A stretch of DNA of 64,000 bases, from assembly GCA_003167255.1 (NCBI GenBank), contig PMTR01000080.1, forward strand, positions 114,591 through 178,590, given 5' to 3'. The first letter of the stretch is position 1. Every line of letters starts with the position of its first letter. Shown here in pieces: positions 42,554 to 52,095 of this stretch. Made by a program: the position numbers and the translations under genes. Under the pieces are notes generated by a model. The model saw only the letters and a program-made list of their open reading frames with translations. It was not told the DNA's origin and made no database searches. This DNA comes from Bryobacterales bacterium. GTDB taxonomy: Bacteria; Acidobacteriota; Terriglobia; Bryobacterales; Bryobacteraceae.

Positions 42554-45154
42554 TCAAAGGACCGTGTCGAGGTGGGGAATTTTTCCGACGGGGGGGCCGC
42601 CGCCGACGCTGATCCGCAGCTTGTCTTTGGGCAGTTCGGCCGCGGGGATGGAGAAATCGACTTCGCCGGATTCACCGGGACGCAGATGAATGCGCTGGAA
42701 TCCGCGGAGTTGGCGCACGGGGTCGTCCGGGCCGCCGGCGCCGCCGACGTAAAGCTGGACCACTTCGTCGCCCTCGCGGTTGGACGAGTTCCTGACTTTG
42801 ACGGAAATCTGCGCGCCGCGGGGCGCGCGTTGGGCGCGCAGGGCGGAATAATCGAACTTGGAGTAGGTGAGGCCGAAGCCGAACGAGTAAAGCGGGTCGC
42901 CCTGGAAATAACGGTAGGTGCGGCCCTTCATGGAATAGTCTTCGAAGGGAGGCAACTGTTCGGCGCCGCGATAAAAAGTGATGGGCAGGCGGCCGGCAGG
43001 GTTGTTGACGCCGGCCAGGGTCTGGGCGATGGCGGTGCCGGCTTCTTCGCCTCCGTACCAGAGTTCCAGGACGGCGGCGGCGCGCTCGGCCGCGAAATTG
43101 ACGGCGATGGCGCTGCCGCTGGTGAGCACGACGATGACGGGCTTGCCGGCGGCGATGGCGGACTCGACGAGGCGCTCCTGCGGATCGGGCAATTTGAGAT
43201 CGGTGCGATCACCGCCCGAGAAGCCGGGAAGATTGACCTGCATCTCTTCGCCTTCGAGATTGGGATTGAGGCCGACGAAGGCCACGGTGACGTCGGCATT
43301 CTTGACGGTTTCGACGGCCTCAGCCAGGAGCGGCTCTGCGGGAGGAAGCCAGAGGAGTTGCGCGCCGGCGGCGGCGGGATTCTGGGGTTTGTATTCGACG
43401 CGGAGGCGGTAAGCGCGATCGGCTTCCAGTTGCGCGTGGGCGGGAGAGACGGAGCCGCGGGGTTGCGCACCGGCGCCGGGACCGGCGGGGTTGGAGGGCG
43501 CGGGTTCGGGCAGCAATTCTTTGTCGTCGAGGAAAATGCGCAAGGCGGAGCCAAATCCGCCTCGGCCGGCAATGGCATAATCGCCGGTGACCGGAGGCCG
43601 AAGACTGCCGGTCCAGCGCACCGCGGCGGCGTGCTGCGGGAGTGCGGCAGCCACTTCCGGATCGACGATCGCGGCTTGTTGAAAGACGCGGGGTTCCACG
43701 CGCGCGAGTTTCGGCTGGCCGGTGAAAGCGGCGTTGTCGAAGTATTCAGCGAGGAGGCCTCGGCCGGCGCCGGTAGGGGGCACGAGAGCGTTCGAGGGCA
43801 CGAGGGCCTGCGATTGCGGGGTGTAAGGGGCGCCGAGCGCGAAGCGCACGTCGGCCCTTTTGAACTGCTGCTCGATCGCTTCGAGGGGGGTTACCTGTTT
43901 TTGAGAGAAGCCATTGTAGTTGCCGAGTAGCGCGACCGGGTCGTCGGCGGAGGGGCCGATCACCGCGATCTTGCGGACGGAGGTTTTGAGAGGCAGGATG
44001 CCGCCTTCGTTCTTCAGCAACACAATGGATTCGCAGGCGGCATCCAAGGCGATTTTGCGGTGAGCCGCGGAATCGTTTTCGGAGTAGGGGATTTTGGAAA
44101 ATGGCACGCGGTCGGGAGGATCGAACATGCCGAGTTTGAAGCGCGCCACGAAAAGGCGCTCCACGGAGCGGTTGATCTCGGCTTCGGTGATCTGGCCGGC
44201 CTTGACGGCATCCACGAGCGAACGGTATTCGGTGCCGCAGGTGAGATCGGTGCCGGCCTTGACGGCCAGAGCGGAAGCCTCGGCGGCGGTGGGCTTGTAC
44301 TTGTGGGCGGTCTCGTTGTAGATGTCGCGGATGGCGCCGCAATCGCTGACTACATAGCCCTGGAAGCCCCAGGCTTGGCGGAGAGTCTTCTGCAGCAGCT
44401 CGGTCGAGGCGCAGGCGGGCACGCCGTTGACGCTATTGTAGGCGCACATGATGGAATCGACGTGGCCCTCGACCACGGCGGCGCGGAAAGCGGGCAGGTA
44501 GGTTTCGTTGAGATCGCGCTCGCTCGGCTGGACATCGAACTTGTGCCGCAAGGGTTCGGGCCCGCTGTGGACGGCGTAGTGCTTGGCGGTGGCGATGGTC
44601 TTGAAGTATTTCGGATCGTCGCCTTGCAGTCCTTTGATGAAGGCTACGGCCAGTTCGCCGGTGAGGAAGGGATCTTCGCCGTAGGTTTCCTGGCCGCGGC
44701 CCCAGCGCGGATCGCGGAAGATATTGATGTTGGGGGACCAGAAGGTGAGGCCCAGGTATTGTTTATAGGTGTTGGTGCGAATGGCTTCGTTGTACTTGGC
44801 GCGAGCTTCGGTGGAGATGGTGTCGGCGATCCGTTGCATGAGCTCGGTATCCCACATGGCCGCGAGCCCGATGGCCTGGGGGAAAACCGTAGCTTGGCCG
44901 CCGCGGGCCACGCCGTGCAGCGCTTCATTCCACCAGTTGTAGGCCGGAATTCCCAGCCGCTCGATGGCCGGGGCGGAGTTTTGCATCTGCAAAACTTTCT
45001 CTTCCAGGGTCATCTGCGCGACCAACTCGGCGGCGCGCTTTTCGGCGGGGAGCTCCGGGTTGCGATAGGCGACGTTCCCGATCTGTTGTCCAAATAACAC
45101 GGCGGCTAAAGCCATGAATAGAACGCCGCAAGTCCGTAAGGCACCTTTGTGCAT
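42554..45154 (-). CDS. GH3 beta-xylosidase with PA14-like insert, secreted
   Basis: 866 aa from ATG 45154 (GGAG 8 nt upstream). Signal peptide (CGVLFMALAAVLFGQQ). GH3 barrel: RAAELVAQMTLEEKVLQMQN, YNWWNEALHGVAR, FRDPRWGRGQETYGEDP, SIMCAYNSVNGVPACAS, nucleophile D in GYVVSDCGAI. A PA14-like segment (GRGLLAEYFDNAAFTG to PAAAGAQLLWLPP) interrupts the second domain, then a FnIII-like end. The layout and NWWNEALHG motif match bacterial xylan 1,4-beta-xylosidases. Promoter-proximal gene to the ROK regulator and divergent from the TonB receptor. Confidence 0.93.
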   Translation of the reverse strand: MHKGALRTCGVLFMALAAVLFGQQIGNVAYRNPELPAEKRAAELVAQMTLEEKVLQMQNSAPAIERLGIPAYNWWNEALHGVARGGQATVFPQAIGLAAMWDTELMQRIADTISTEARAKYNEAIRTNTYKQYLGLTFWSPNINIFRDPRWGRGQETYGEDPFLTGELAVAFIKGLQGDDPKYFKTIATAKHYAVHSGPEPLRHKFDVQPSERDLNETYLPAFRAAVVEGHVDSIMCAYNSVNGVPACASTELLQKTLRQAWGFQGYVVSDCGAIRDIYNETAHKYKPTAAEASALAVKAGTDLTCGTEYRSLVDAVKAGQITEAEINRSVERLFVARFKLGMFDPPDRVPFSKIPYSENDSAAHRKIALDAACESIVLLKNEGGILPLKTSVRKIAVIGPSADDPVALLGNYNGFSQKQVTPLEAIEQQFKRADVRFALGAPYTPQSQALVPSNALVPPTGAGRGLLAEYFDNAAFTGQPKLARVEPRVFQQAAIVDPEVAAALPQHAAAVRWTGSLRPPVTGDYAIAGRGGFGSALRIFLDDKELLPEPAPSNPAGPGAGAQPRGSVSPAHAQLEADRAYRLRVEYKPQNPAAAGAQLLWLPPAEPLLAEAVETVKNADVTVAFVGLNPNLEGEEMQVNLPGFSGGDRTDLKLPDPQERLVESAIAAGKPVIVVLTSGSAIAVNFAAERAAAVLELWYGGEEAGTAIAQTLAGVNNPAGRLPITFYRGAEQLPPFEDYSMKGRTYRYFQGDPLYSFGFGLTYSKFDYSALRAQRAPRGAQISVKVRNSSNREGDEVVQLYVGGAGGPDDPVRQLRGFQRIHLRPGESGEVDFSIPAAELPKDKLRISVGGGPPVGKIPHLDTVL

Positions 45155-45520
45155 AGCAACCACTCCTTTTCGTTGGGCTCCCGTGCTGCGCCGGAAGTGC
45201 TGCGGCCCGTTGCGGACTCCGGCCAGCTCCGAACGGGGGAGCGAAAAGCTAATAGTACAGCCTAGACGGTCCCGGCGGAGCGATTTCCGCCCGGGCCTTT
45301 AGTTTACGCACCAGACTATAGACGCTATCACGCCCGAAATCAAGCCGGGGCAGGAAGGGTGAAAAGGGGCAGGACGGTTAATTTCGCATGGCTTACGAAG
45401 AGCTGCCGGGGAAATCCGCTGCCGGGCTGGCTTGACTTTTACGGTGCAAGGTGTATATATAGTTTGAAGCTACAACGAAGTGGTTTTGGTCGGGAAGAAG
45501 CTGGTTGAAAGGGTCAAAGA
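45155..45520. promoter_or_regulatory. Divergent regulatory region of GH3 xylosidase and TonB receptor
   Basis: 366 nt with no gene. On the plus strand TTGACT (45432-45437) and TATATA (about 45454-45461, spacer 16-18) form a good sigma-70-type promoter for the receptor. A GTTTGAAGCTACAAC element follows at 45462-45476 and recurs as GTTTTAAGCTACAAC at 49234-49248. It could be part of the transcript start or a binding site; the ROK protein is one candidate. Confidence 0.6.
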
Positions 45521-48500
45521 ATGACGACACGAACTCCGTTTATCGTTCGCTGCGCTGTTGCACTTCTCGCAGTCATATGGGCCGGCAGTGTTTGCCACGC
45601 TCAAGTCCTTTATGGTTCGCTCACTGGAAATGTCAGCGATCCGACCGGGGCCGCCGTGCCCGGCGTGCATGTGGAAGCAGTTAACCTGGGCACCAACGTC
45701 AAGGCTGAAACCGACACTGACGGAAGTGGTGTCTACCGTTTCACCAACTTGCAACCAGGGTTCTACAAAGTCACGGTCACGGCCAAATCGTTCCGCACTT
45801 TCATCGAAACCAACACTGAGGTGCAGGGAAGCGCCATTCGGCGCGTGGACGTGGCACTTCAGGTCGCGGCGACCACCGAGTCGGTAGAGGTCTCGGCGAA
45901 TTCGGTAGTGCTGCAAACCGATAAGGCCGACATCCATGCGGAGATTACGCCGACGGAAGTGGAAAATCTGCCATACAACGGCACGGAAGGCAGAAACTTC
46001 CAGGCGCTGCTGCTGCTGCAACCGGGCGCCAATACCACGGCGGGCACGGGCGAAGCCAATTCGGCGGCGGGAAACCCGCAGCGCGCCATTACGGTATCTC
46101 AGAACGGCATTTCGTCCCAAGCCAACAACACCCGCCTCGATGGCGCGACCGATTCCTATCCATGGCTGCCGGTCAACGTAGCGTACGTGCCATCGCCGGA
46201 AGCCATCGACACGGTGGTGGTGAGCACCAACTCGTTCGACGCCGAGTTGGGCGCGGCGGGCGGCGCGGCGATTAACGTCAACATCAAATCGGGAACCAAC
46301 AGTCTGCACGGAGTTGCGTTCGAACGCAATACGAACAACGCTTTTGACGCCATCAACAATTATTTCAGCCACCCCGGCCGCCTGGCGAAGAACATCCAAA
46401 ACCAGTACGGATTCGCGATTGGCGGCCCGGTGTGGATTCCCAAGATCGTTCATGGCAAGAACAAGCTGTTCTGGTTCATGGATTATGAGGGCACCAGGCA
46501 GAGCCAATTTGCGACCACTCCGAACCTGACTCTTCCCACCGCGGCCATGCGCACGGGCGATTTCAGCGCCATTTCCACAATCATCTACGATCCGACGTCG
46601 GGCAATGCCGACGGAACCGGCCGCACACCGTTCCCGAGTAATATGGTTCCCTCCGCCCGTATTGCTTTTGCGTCGAAGACACTCACGGCTCTGCTGCCGG
46701 CGCTGACCAGGCCGACTGCGCTCACCAGCAATTACGATGCATACGGCGCCACGACGTACAACGTGGGTCGCTGGGATTGGAAGGTCAACTACAATCCCAA
46801 CGGGAAGTCGATGATCTGGGGCCGGTACAGCGTTTCTCCCATGGACATTGTGGCCCCGCTGGTTCTGGGCCCGGCGGGCGGCGATGCCTTTAACGGCGGC
46901 AATCCGATTCATGCGGGCGGCCGCGTGCAGGTGGTGGCAGCGGGCCTCACGTATGCCTTCACGCCCACGCTTCTGTTGGACGGCAACGCCGGCTACACGC
47001 GACAGAACATCGGCGCCAATGGCGACGTACAGGATGGCGATTACGGCTTGAACGTGTTGAAAATTCCGGGTACGAATGGCGTCGGTCCGAACTACGCAGG
47101 CATTCCGGGCTTCCAGATTGCCGGCATTGCCAACATTGGAAACACCAATACGGGCAGCCCTTTCCAGTTCCGCGACAACCAATACACCGGCGTCATCAAC
47201 GTGACCAAAATCAAGGGCGCGCACAACATGCGTTTCGGCTTCGAATATGAGAAGTTCGCGCTGAATCACTTCCAGCCGCAGGGCGGAACCTTCGGCACGG
47301 CCCGCGGTACTTTCGGCTTTGACGGCTCATTGGCGTCCCTGAAAGGCGGCACGGCGATTAACACCGGCAGTCCTTCCAACTCATGGGCGCAGTTCCTCCT
47401 CGGCTTTCCGTCGGAGACCGGCAAAGTCACGCAATTCACCAATCCCATCGCGCTGCGTTTTGCCAACTGGTCGGTGTACGCGCGCGATCAGTGGCAGGTC
47501 GGCAAGAACCTGACGATCGATTACGGCCTGCGCTGGGAATACTACCCGATCTACTCGCACGACCATTTCGGAGCCACTCGCTTCGATCCTTCGACGGACA
47601 ACATCTTAGTCGGCGGCCAAGGCGGCGTGCCTTGGAACACCGGTGCAACGGCCAACAAGAAAGACTTTGCTCCGCGCATTGGAGCGGCTTACCGCCTCAA
47701 CGAGAAAACCGTGATCCGCGGCGGTTTCGGCATCAGCGTCGATCCCGACAACATGCGCAACCAGCGGAACCAATACCCGTCCATTGTCAACCAGGTCTAT
47801 CAACCGCTGAATACGTACCAATTCATCAGCTACGCCGGCGTTCCGAACTCAAGCGGGGCCGCGCAGGTATCGCTGGCGGACGGCGTTCCTTTGCCCAACT
47901 TCCCGACTATCTCAGTGGGCACGATCAAGCCGTCGTCCACGGCGTCGTTGACTACCTATCTGCCGAGTGTGAGCACCGTGACTTTCCCGGCCAACTTCGA
48001 CCGTGGATATTACGAGAGCTGGAATTTCACCGTTCAGCGCGACATCTCCCCGACTCTGACCGCGCAGGCCGCGTATGTGGGCACACACGGTGTCCATCTG
48101 AACATGGGAGTCAATATCAACGGGTCGGCTCCGGGCACGGGCACCGCCGGCCGCCAGCTTTATCCTTACGTCACGAGCGACATGAATTCGTATGAACCGT
48201 TCGGGTCCATGACATACGAAGGCTTGCAGATGACCATGAGGAAGCGCATCGGGAGTTCGATCATCGGCGCCAGCTACGCATTCTCCAAGGGCATCGATGA
48301 CGCCAATGGCGACAACGGCGACGCCACTTTGTGGCGCGCCTACCCGGTATCTTACTCGCTGGACAAGCAACTATCCGGCATCAACCGCGCCCAGACACTA
48401 AGCATCTACTGGGTATACAACTTGCCTTTCGGCAAGGGACACACCATGTTCACTAGCGGACCGGCAGCCTACATCATCGGCGGCTGGCAGATTTCCGGCA

Positions 48501-48958
48501 TCCTCACCCGGTTCAGCGGCCTGCCGTTTACAGTCGGGACCACTTCCGCCATCAACGCCGGCGGCCAGGGGACCAGCGCCAGCCAGATCAATACGAACGT
48601 GGCGATTCTGGGCGGCCATGATGCCAACAACCCCTATTACGACGGCACGGCTTTTGCCAACCCCCCGGGCGGCGTCCTAGGTACCACCGGCAGGGACCTG
48701 CTGATCGGGCCCGGATACTTCCAGTTGAACGCGAGCGTCCGGCGCACCTTCGCTTTCAAGTCGGAGAAGATCAGGTTCGAACTGGTGGGCGAGGCATACA
48801 ATCTGACGAATACGGTGGTGTTCGCCAACCCCGGCGGCAGTTGCTGCTGGACAACCAACGCGACTACCGGCGCCACCGTCTACAACGGCTTCGGCATCAT
48901 CAGCGGCACACAATCCACCCCGCGATATATAGAGGTGGGCGGCTATCTGCGGTTCTAA
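45521..48958 (+). CDS. TonB-dependent receptor-like outer-membrane protein (Oar/carboxypeptidase-regulatory type)
   Basis: 1145 aa. Signal peptide (CAVALLAVIWAGSVCHAQ), carboxypeptidase-regulatory-like domain (about 30-115: GSLTGNVSDPTGAAVPGVHVEAVN, GVYRFTNLQPGFYKVTVTAKSF), plug (about 125-240: LPYNGTEGRNFQALLLLQPGA, NNTRLDGA, NVNIKSGTN) and a long beta-barrel ending in F (YIEVGGYLRF). This is the acidobacterial counterpart of SusC-like receptors. Its place among xylan genes suggests it takes up xylan oligosaccharides across the outer membrane. No SusD-like gene is adjacent. A hairpin terminator follows. Confidence 0.92.
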   Translation: MTTRTPFIVRCAVALLAVIWAGSVCHAQVLYGSLTGNVSDPTGAAVPGVHVEAVNLGTNVKAETDTDGSGVYRFTNLQPGFYKVTVTAKSFRTFIETNTEVQGSAIRRVDVALQVAATTESVEVSANSVVLQTDKADIHAEITPTEVENLPYNGTEGRNFQALLLLQPGANTTAGTGEANSAAGNPQRAITVSQNGISSQANNTRLDGATDSYPWLPVNVAYVPSPEAIDTVVVSTNSFDAELGAAGGAAINVNIKSGTNSLHGVAFERNTNNAFDAINNYFSHPGRLAKNIQNQYGFAIGGPVWIPKIVHGKNKLFWFMDYEGTRQSQFATTPNLTLPTAAMRTGDFSAISTIIYDPTSGNADGTGRTPFPSNMVPSARIAFASKTLTALLPALTRPTALTSNYDAYGATTYNVGRWDWKVNYNPNGKSMIWGRYSVSPMDIVAPLVLGPAGGDAFNGGNPIHAGGRVQVVAAGLTYAFTPTLLLDGNAGYTRQNIGANGDVQDGDYGLNVLKIPGTNGVGPNYAGIPGFQIAGIANIGNTNTGSPFQFRDNQYTGVINVTKIKGAHNMRFGFEYEKFALNHFQPQGGTFGTARGTFGFDGSLASLKGGTAINTGSPSNSWAQFLLGFPSETGKVTQFTNPIALRFANWSVYARDQWQVGKNLTIDYGLRWEYYPIYSHDHFGATRFDPSTDNILVGGQGGVPWNTGATANKKDFAPRIGAAYRLNEKTVIRGGFGISVDPDNMRNQRNQYPSIVNQVYQPLNTYQFISYAGVPNSSGAAQVSLADGVPLPNFPTISVGTIKPSSTASLTTYLPSVSTVTFPANFDRGYYESWNFTVQRDISPTLTAQAAYVGTHGVHLNMGVNINGSAPGTGTAGRQLYPYVTSDMNSYEPFGSMTYEGLQMTMRKRIGSSIIGASYAFSKGIDDANGDNGDATLWRAYPVSYSLDKQLSGINRAQTLSIYWVYNLPFGKGHTMFTSGPAAYIIGGWQISGILTRFSGLPFTVGTTSAINAGGQGTSASQINTNVAILGGHDANNPYYDGTAFANPPGGVLGTTGRDLLIGPGYFQLNASVRRTFAFKSEKIRFELVGEAYNLTNTVVFANPGGSCCWTTNATTGATVYNGFGIISGTQSTPRYIEVGGYLRF

Positions 48959-48976
48959 CCAGCAGGAGAAACGACA

Positions 48977-49017
48977 AGCGAGCCTTCGCGGAAGCGCGGG
49001 GGCTCGCTATTATTGTA
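48977..49017 (+). terminator. Terminator after the TonB receptor
   Basis: AGCGAGCC (48977-48984) pairs with GGCTCGCT (49001-49008) around a 16-nt GC-rich loop, followed by ATTATTGTAG. Placed 18 nt after the stop codon. Confidence 0.7.
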
Positions 49018-49406
49018 GGGCGGCTCGCGGGCTGCCCGATTGACAAGCGGTGCGCAGGATATCATCCTGCCCCACGTCCGGGCCGGCAACCGCTCCCTAA
49101 TTGGTCCTAATCGCCTTTAGTTTCTGCCTGAAACCAGGAAGACGCCCCGGCGTGCGCCTCTCTTTGAGTGACAGCGCGGTCACCCGTTTCCACTGGGATA
49201 ATCCCCTCTGAAATTACCCTTGACAACGACTTTGTTTTAAGCTACAACTATTTCGACAAGTGTGGGGTTTTAAATCGATGCGAACCCCATGGCATCGCGC
49301 AAGCTGCCTGCCGGACTCTCTTTCGCTCTATGACGCTTTACGCCCATCGCATCAACTCTACCTCCCGCAAGCGCCGGGCGCCGAGAACGAGGCGGATGGC
49401 GCCGCA
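49018..49406. other. Intergenic region with a repeat fragment and a receptor-promoter-like element
   Basis: About 390 nt between convergent genes. GCGCAGGATATCATCCTGCCCCAC (49052-49075) is the right arm alone of the 115-nt repeat. TTGACA (49220-49225) followed by GTTTTAAGCTACAAC (49234-49248) repeats the element at the TonB-receptor promoter, yet no recognisable gene follows on the plus strand. It may be a promoter left from a deleted gene. Confidence 0.45.
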
Positions 49407-50702
49407 CTACTTGGACGGGTCGCGGGCCAGGTCCCCATTCGGCTTGAATTCGCCGCCATTCAAAATGACGCCGAGCACTTCCTTGGAGCGGGCATTATAC
49501 GCGCCTTGTTTTTCAGGCGTCTTGTTATTGTGGTCAGACTCAATCATGGCGATGACTTCCCTGGCGCCGGGGATCTGGTTGATGGTTGTCCAAATACCGG
49601 CGGGTGGGGCGATGGTGTCGATGAAGCCGAGGGCGGCGAGAACCGGGGCCTTGATCCGCGGGGCGAAATTTACAGTGTCGAAATAGAGGGCCGTTTCCAT
49701 GACTTTAGGGTTGTTGGAGGGCCAGTTCGGGTATCCTGTCTGGCGGCCATGTAAGTCGCCATTGGAATCCGCGCCGGAAGGTTCGTTTACGATCACTGCA
49801 GTTACTCTTGGCTGTAAGGCGGCAGTAACAAGGCTTTGTTGGCCTCCCATGCTGGTACCCATGATGACGATGGTCTTGCCGTCCCAATCGGGTCGGCTCG
49901 TTATGTAATCGATGGCGCGCGAGTCACGGAGATACATGTTGAGAAAGTAAGACGTCTCCCTGTCGGTGTTGCCAATCGCGAAATAGTTCGTGCCGACTCC
50001 AGCAGCCTGGCTGGGCGGGATGTCGTGCGAATCCACGTCAAACGCGAGCCAGCCCTCCGCCGCGCGATCGAGGACAGTGTTCGGCTGGAGGGCATACACG
50101 CCGGCGTACTGAAAGATGACCAGGGCTGGGAACCTGGCTTCCCTGGCCGGCTTGGCGAGGTAACCCTGGACATGCGAGCCGAGGCTGTCCAGCTTGACTG
50201 TGTAGAACTCCAGGCCTGGCTTATTGGCGGGACCAGGCGAAAGGACGGGATTGATCGGAATCTCGCCGAGGGCTTTGAGTTTGGCGTCCCAGAAGCTGTC
50301 AAAATCGGCAGGGCGCGGGACTGAAGGCTGCAACCGCGACGGGGCGATGGCTGCGCCAAGATGGACGGCACCGGCGCCTGCATCCACTTCGACATACAGC
50401 ATGGCCGGTTCATTGAGCGCGGTCTCAATGGTCGCGGCTCCGGACGAGAGGTCGAGAACACCCGTCTTGATGGTGTCCAAATTGTTCTTCTTAATGATGT
50501 AGGTGTAACCGGCGGCGGGCCCAGCCGCACCTTGCGGGAGCGTCATGGTCCACCCGGCTTTTTCGCCAACATCGTAAATACCGCTTGGGTGAAACGGCGT
50601 GAAGCTCAAGGGCTGGGAACCGGCCAGGCGGGCGGTCAGGAACAGCGCGCAGGCAACGACGTACCGGTGGAACGGGATGCGGAGAGCAGGATGTTTCATC
50701 AT
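49407..50702 (-). CDS. CE7-family acetyl-xylan esterase (AXE1-like)
   Basis: 431 aa with a signal peptide (YVVACALFLTARLAGSQ). An N-terminal beta-rich domain (about 30-125) precedes the alpha/beta hydrolase: VPRPADFDSFWDAKL, nucleophile S284 in MGTSMGGQQS, then D362 (GFIDTIAPP) and H391 (ESDHNN) as the rest of the triad. The family removes acetyl groups from xylan and its oligomers. Divergent from the SGNH esterase gene, 55 nt apart, so the two could share regulation. Confidence 0.9.
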   Translation of the reverse strand: MMKHPALRIPFHRYVVACALFLTARLAGSQPLSFTPFHPSGIYDVGEKAGWTMTLPQGAAGPAAGYTYIIKKNNLDTIKTGVLDLSSGAATIETALNEPAMLYVEVDAGAGAVHLGAAIAPSRLQPSVPRPADFDSFWDAKLKALGEIPINPVLSPGPANKPGLEFYTVKLDSLGSHVQGYLAKPAREARFPALVIFQYAGVYALQPNTVLDRAAEGWLAFDVDSHDIPPSQAAGVGTNYFAIGNTDRETSYFLNMYLRDSRAIDYITSRPDWDGKTIVIMGTSMGGQQSLVTAALQPRVTAVIVNEPSGADSNGDLHGRQTGYPNWPSNNPKVMETALYFDTVNFAPRIKAPVLAALGFIDTIAPPAGIWTTINQIPGAREVIAMIESDHNNKTPEKQGAYNARSKEVLGVILNGGEFKPNGDLARDPSK

Positions 50703-50757
50703 GCGGACCTGACAGGCGTCGCAAACACGAACAGAATCACACTATTCTCAATATAGT

Positions 50758-51594
50758 ATGGAAACCCCAAATGTTCCTTTCGCCGCTGCGGCCCCTTGTT
50801 TCATCGCCGGGCTATTGGCCGTCATGCCGGCGCTCAGCCTGCTAGGACAGCAGTCGCCTTCGCCGCTTCCGGCCGATCAACCGGTTTCGAGAACCGACCA
50901 GAACTCTTTGACCGCCCATGCTCAATTATTGGAGAAAGCCAGGAAGGGCGGGATCGATGCCTATTTTGAAGGCGACTCCATCACACGGCGATGGGGGGCG
51001 ACCGATTATCCGGAGTTGCTGGCCAACTGGCGGCAGAACTTCTTCGGCTGGAATGCGGCCGATTTCGGATGGGGCGCGGATCTGACCCAGAACATCCTGT
51101 GGCGTCTCGAACACGGCGAGCTGGATGGTGTCAACCCGAAAGTCGTCGTGCTGCTGGCGGGCACCAATAACGTGGGCCGCGGCGTGCGCGCGGGCACGGA
51201 GGAGGCGAAGATCGCAGACGTCACCAAGGGGATCGAAGCGATTCTGCGGGTGATCGAGGAGAAGGCGCCGCGAGCGGCGATCATTCTGACGGCGATCTTT
51301 CCGCGCAACGACAGCATGGCGGCGATGCCGGTGATCCAGCGGATCAACGGCAACCTGTCCAAGCTGGCCGACGGGAAGAAGATCCGGTATCTCGACGTCA
51401 ACGACAAGCTGGCGGACGCGGATGGCAAGCTGTTCGAGGGCATGATGAATGCTGGAGACAAGCTGCATCCGACGCTGAAGGGCTACCAGGTTTGGGCGGA
51501 CGCGCTGAAGCCGGTCTTCACGGAACTGCTGGGCCCGCCGGCGAAGGAAGACCACGCTCCGGAGCCGACGGGCGATCCGAACGCGAAGAAGTAG
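50758..51594 (+). CDS. Secreted SGNH/GDSL esterase
   Basis: 278 aa with an N-terminal hydrophobic export segment (FIAGLLAVMPALSLLG). SGNH blocks: FEGDSITRRWG (nucleophile S74), GWGADLTQNILWR (block II glycine), LLAGTNNVG (N137) and GDKLHPTLKGY (D234, H237). Related enzymes deacetylate sugars or lipids; the xylan neighbourhood favours a carbohydrate deacetylase. The ATG follows CAATATAGT with no ribosome site, so initiation may be leaderless. Confidence 0.9.
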   Translation: METPNVPFAAAAPCFIAGLLAVMPALSLLGQQSPSPLPADQPVSRTDQNSLTAHAQLLEKARKGGIDAYFEGDSITRRWGATDYPELLANWRQNFFGWNAADFGWGADLTQNILWRLEHGELDGVNPKVVVLLAGTNNVGRGVRAGTEEAKIADVTKGIEAILRVIEEKAPRAAIILTAIFPRNDSMAAMPVIQRINGNLSKLADGKKIRYLDVNDKLADADGKLFEGMMNAGDKLHPTLKGYQVWADALKPVFTELLGPPAKEDHAPEPTGDPNAKK

Positions 51595-51723
51595 CCAGTT
51601 GGGTCGCGGTAGGGATGCCGGTTGCCCGGCACCGACTTTGGCCTCCCTCTTGACGTAACATGTTACGAGAGGGAAGGTCTTGTGACCCGCCGAACCGGAC
51701 ATCACGTGCCTGCTGTCGAACGC

Positions 51724-51912
51724 ATGGCAAACTACCGCCTTCGCATGCGTGCCGCGGGGATGAGGTTGATACAGATCTGGGTGCCGGATACGCAGGCGCC
51801 AGCCTTCGTAAAAAAGTGCCGCGCGCAGTCGCGCTCGATTGCGCGGCACGACGAGGCCGGCGATGAAGCGCTGAGCTTCATCGAATCGACTTACGATTGG
51901 CCTAGACCTTGA
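51724..51912 (+). CDS. MazE-like antitoxin (DUF3018 family)
   Basis: 62 aa. MRAAGMRLIQIWVPDTQAPAFVKKCRAQSRSIARHDEAGDEALSFI matches the small DUF3018 antitoxins that pair with MazF. ATG 51724 fits the family start; the longer open frame upstream does not. Its stop overlaps the start of a truncated mazF (TTGA). Confidence 0.85.
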   Translation: MANYRLRMRAAGMRLIQIWVPDTQAPAFVKKCRAQSRSIARHDEAGDEALSFIESTYDWPRP

Positions 51913-52085
51913 TCCGGCGCGGCGATTTTGTGGTCGTGGAGTTACCGGGCGTTTATGGCAAACCCCGGCCTGCCCTTGTGGTGCAATCCGATCTTTTTTC
52001 CGCCCTGCCGTCAGTAACCTTGTGTCCGCTGTCAATCGTGCTTTGATTTGACCGTGTTCCTTGGTATCGCGTGACAGGCTGAAGC
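51909..52085 (+). pseudogene. Decayed mazF toxin
   Basis: From TTG 51909 the frame reads IRRGDFVVVELPGVYGKPRP, then ALVVQSDLFSALPSVTLCPL, an unmistakable MazF N-terminus, but stops TGA at 52044-52046 after 45 codons. In the next frame, after a shift near 52040, VFLGIA-stop-QAEAA resembles the following MazF segment, with a further in-frame stop. The remainder is missing and the GH67 gene ends at 52096. MazF is normally about 110 aa, so the toxin is dead. Confidence 0.8.
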
Positions 52086-52095
52086 GGCTCGTCGT

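Noticed and set aside
45470-47269. Minus-strand open frame of about 600 codons opposite the TonB receptor
   Set aside because: No motifs; the plus strand carries an evident signal peptide, plug and barrel.
49168-49754. Two short plus-strand frames across the end of the CE7 gene
   Set aside because: They run antisense into the esterase coding region and show no domain; no ribosome site.
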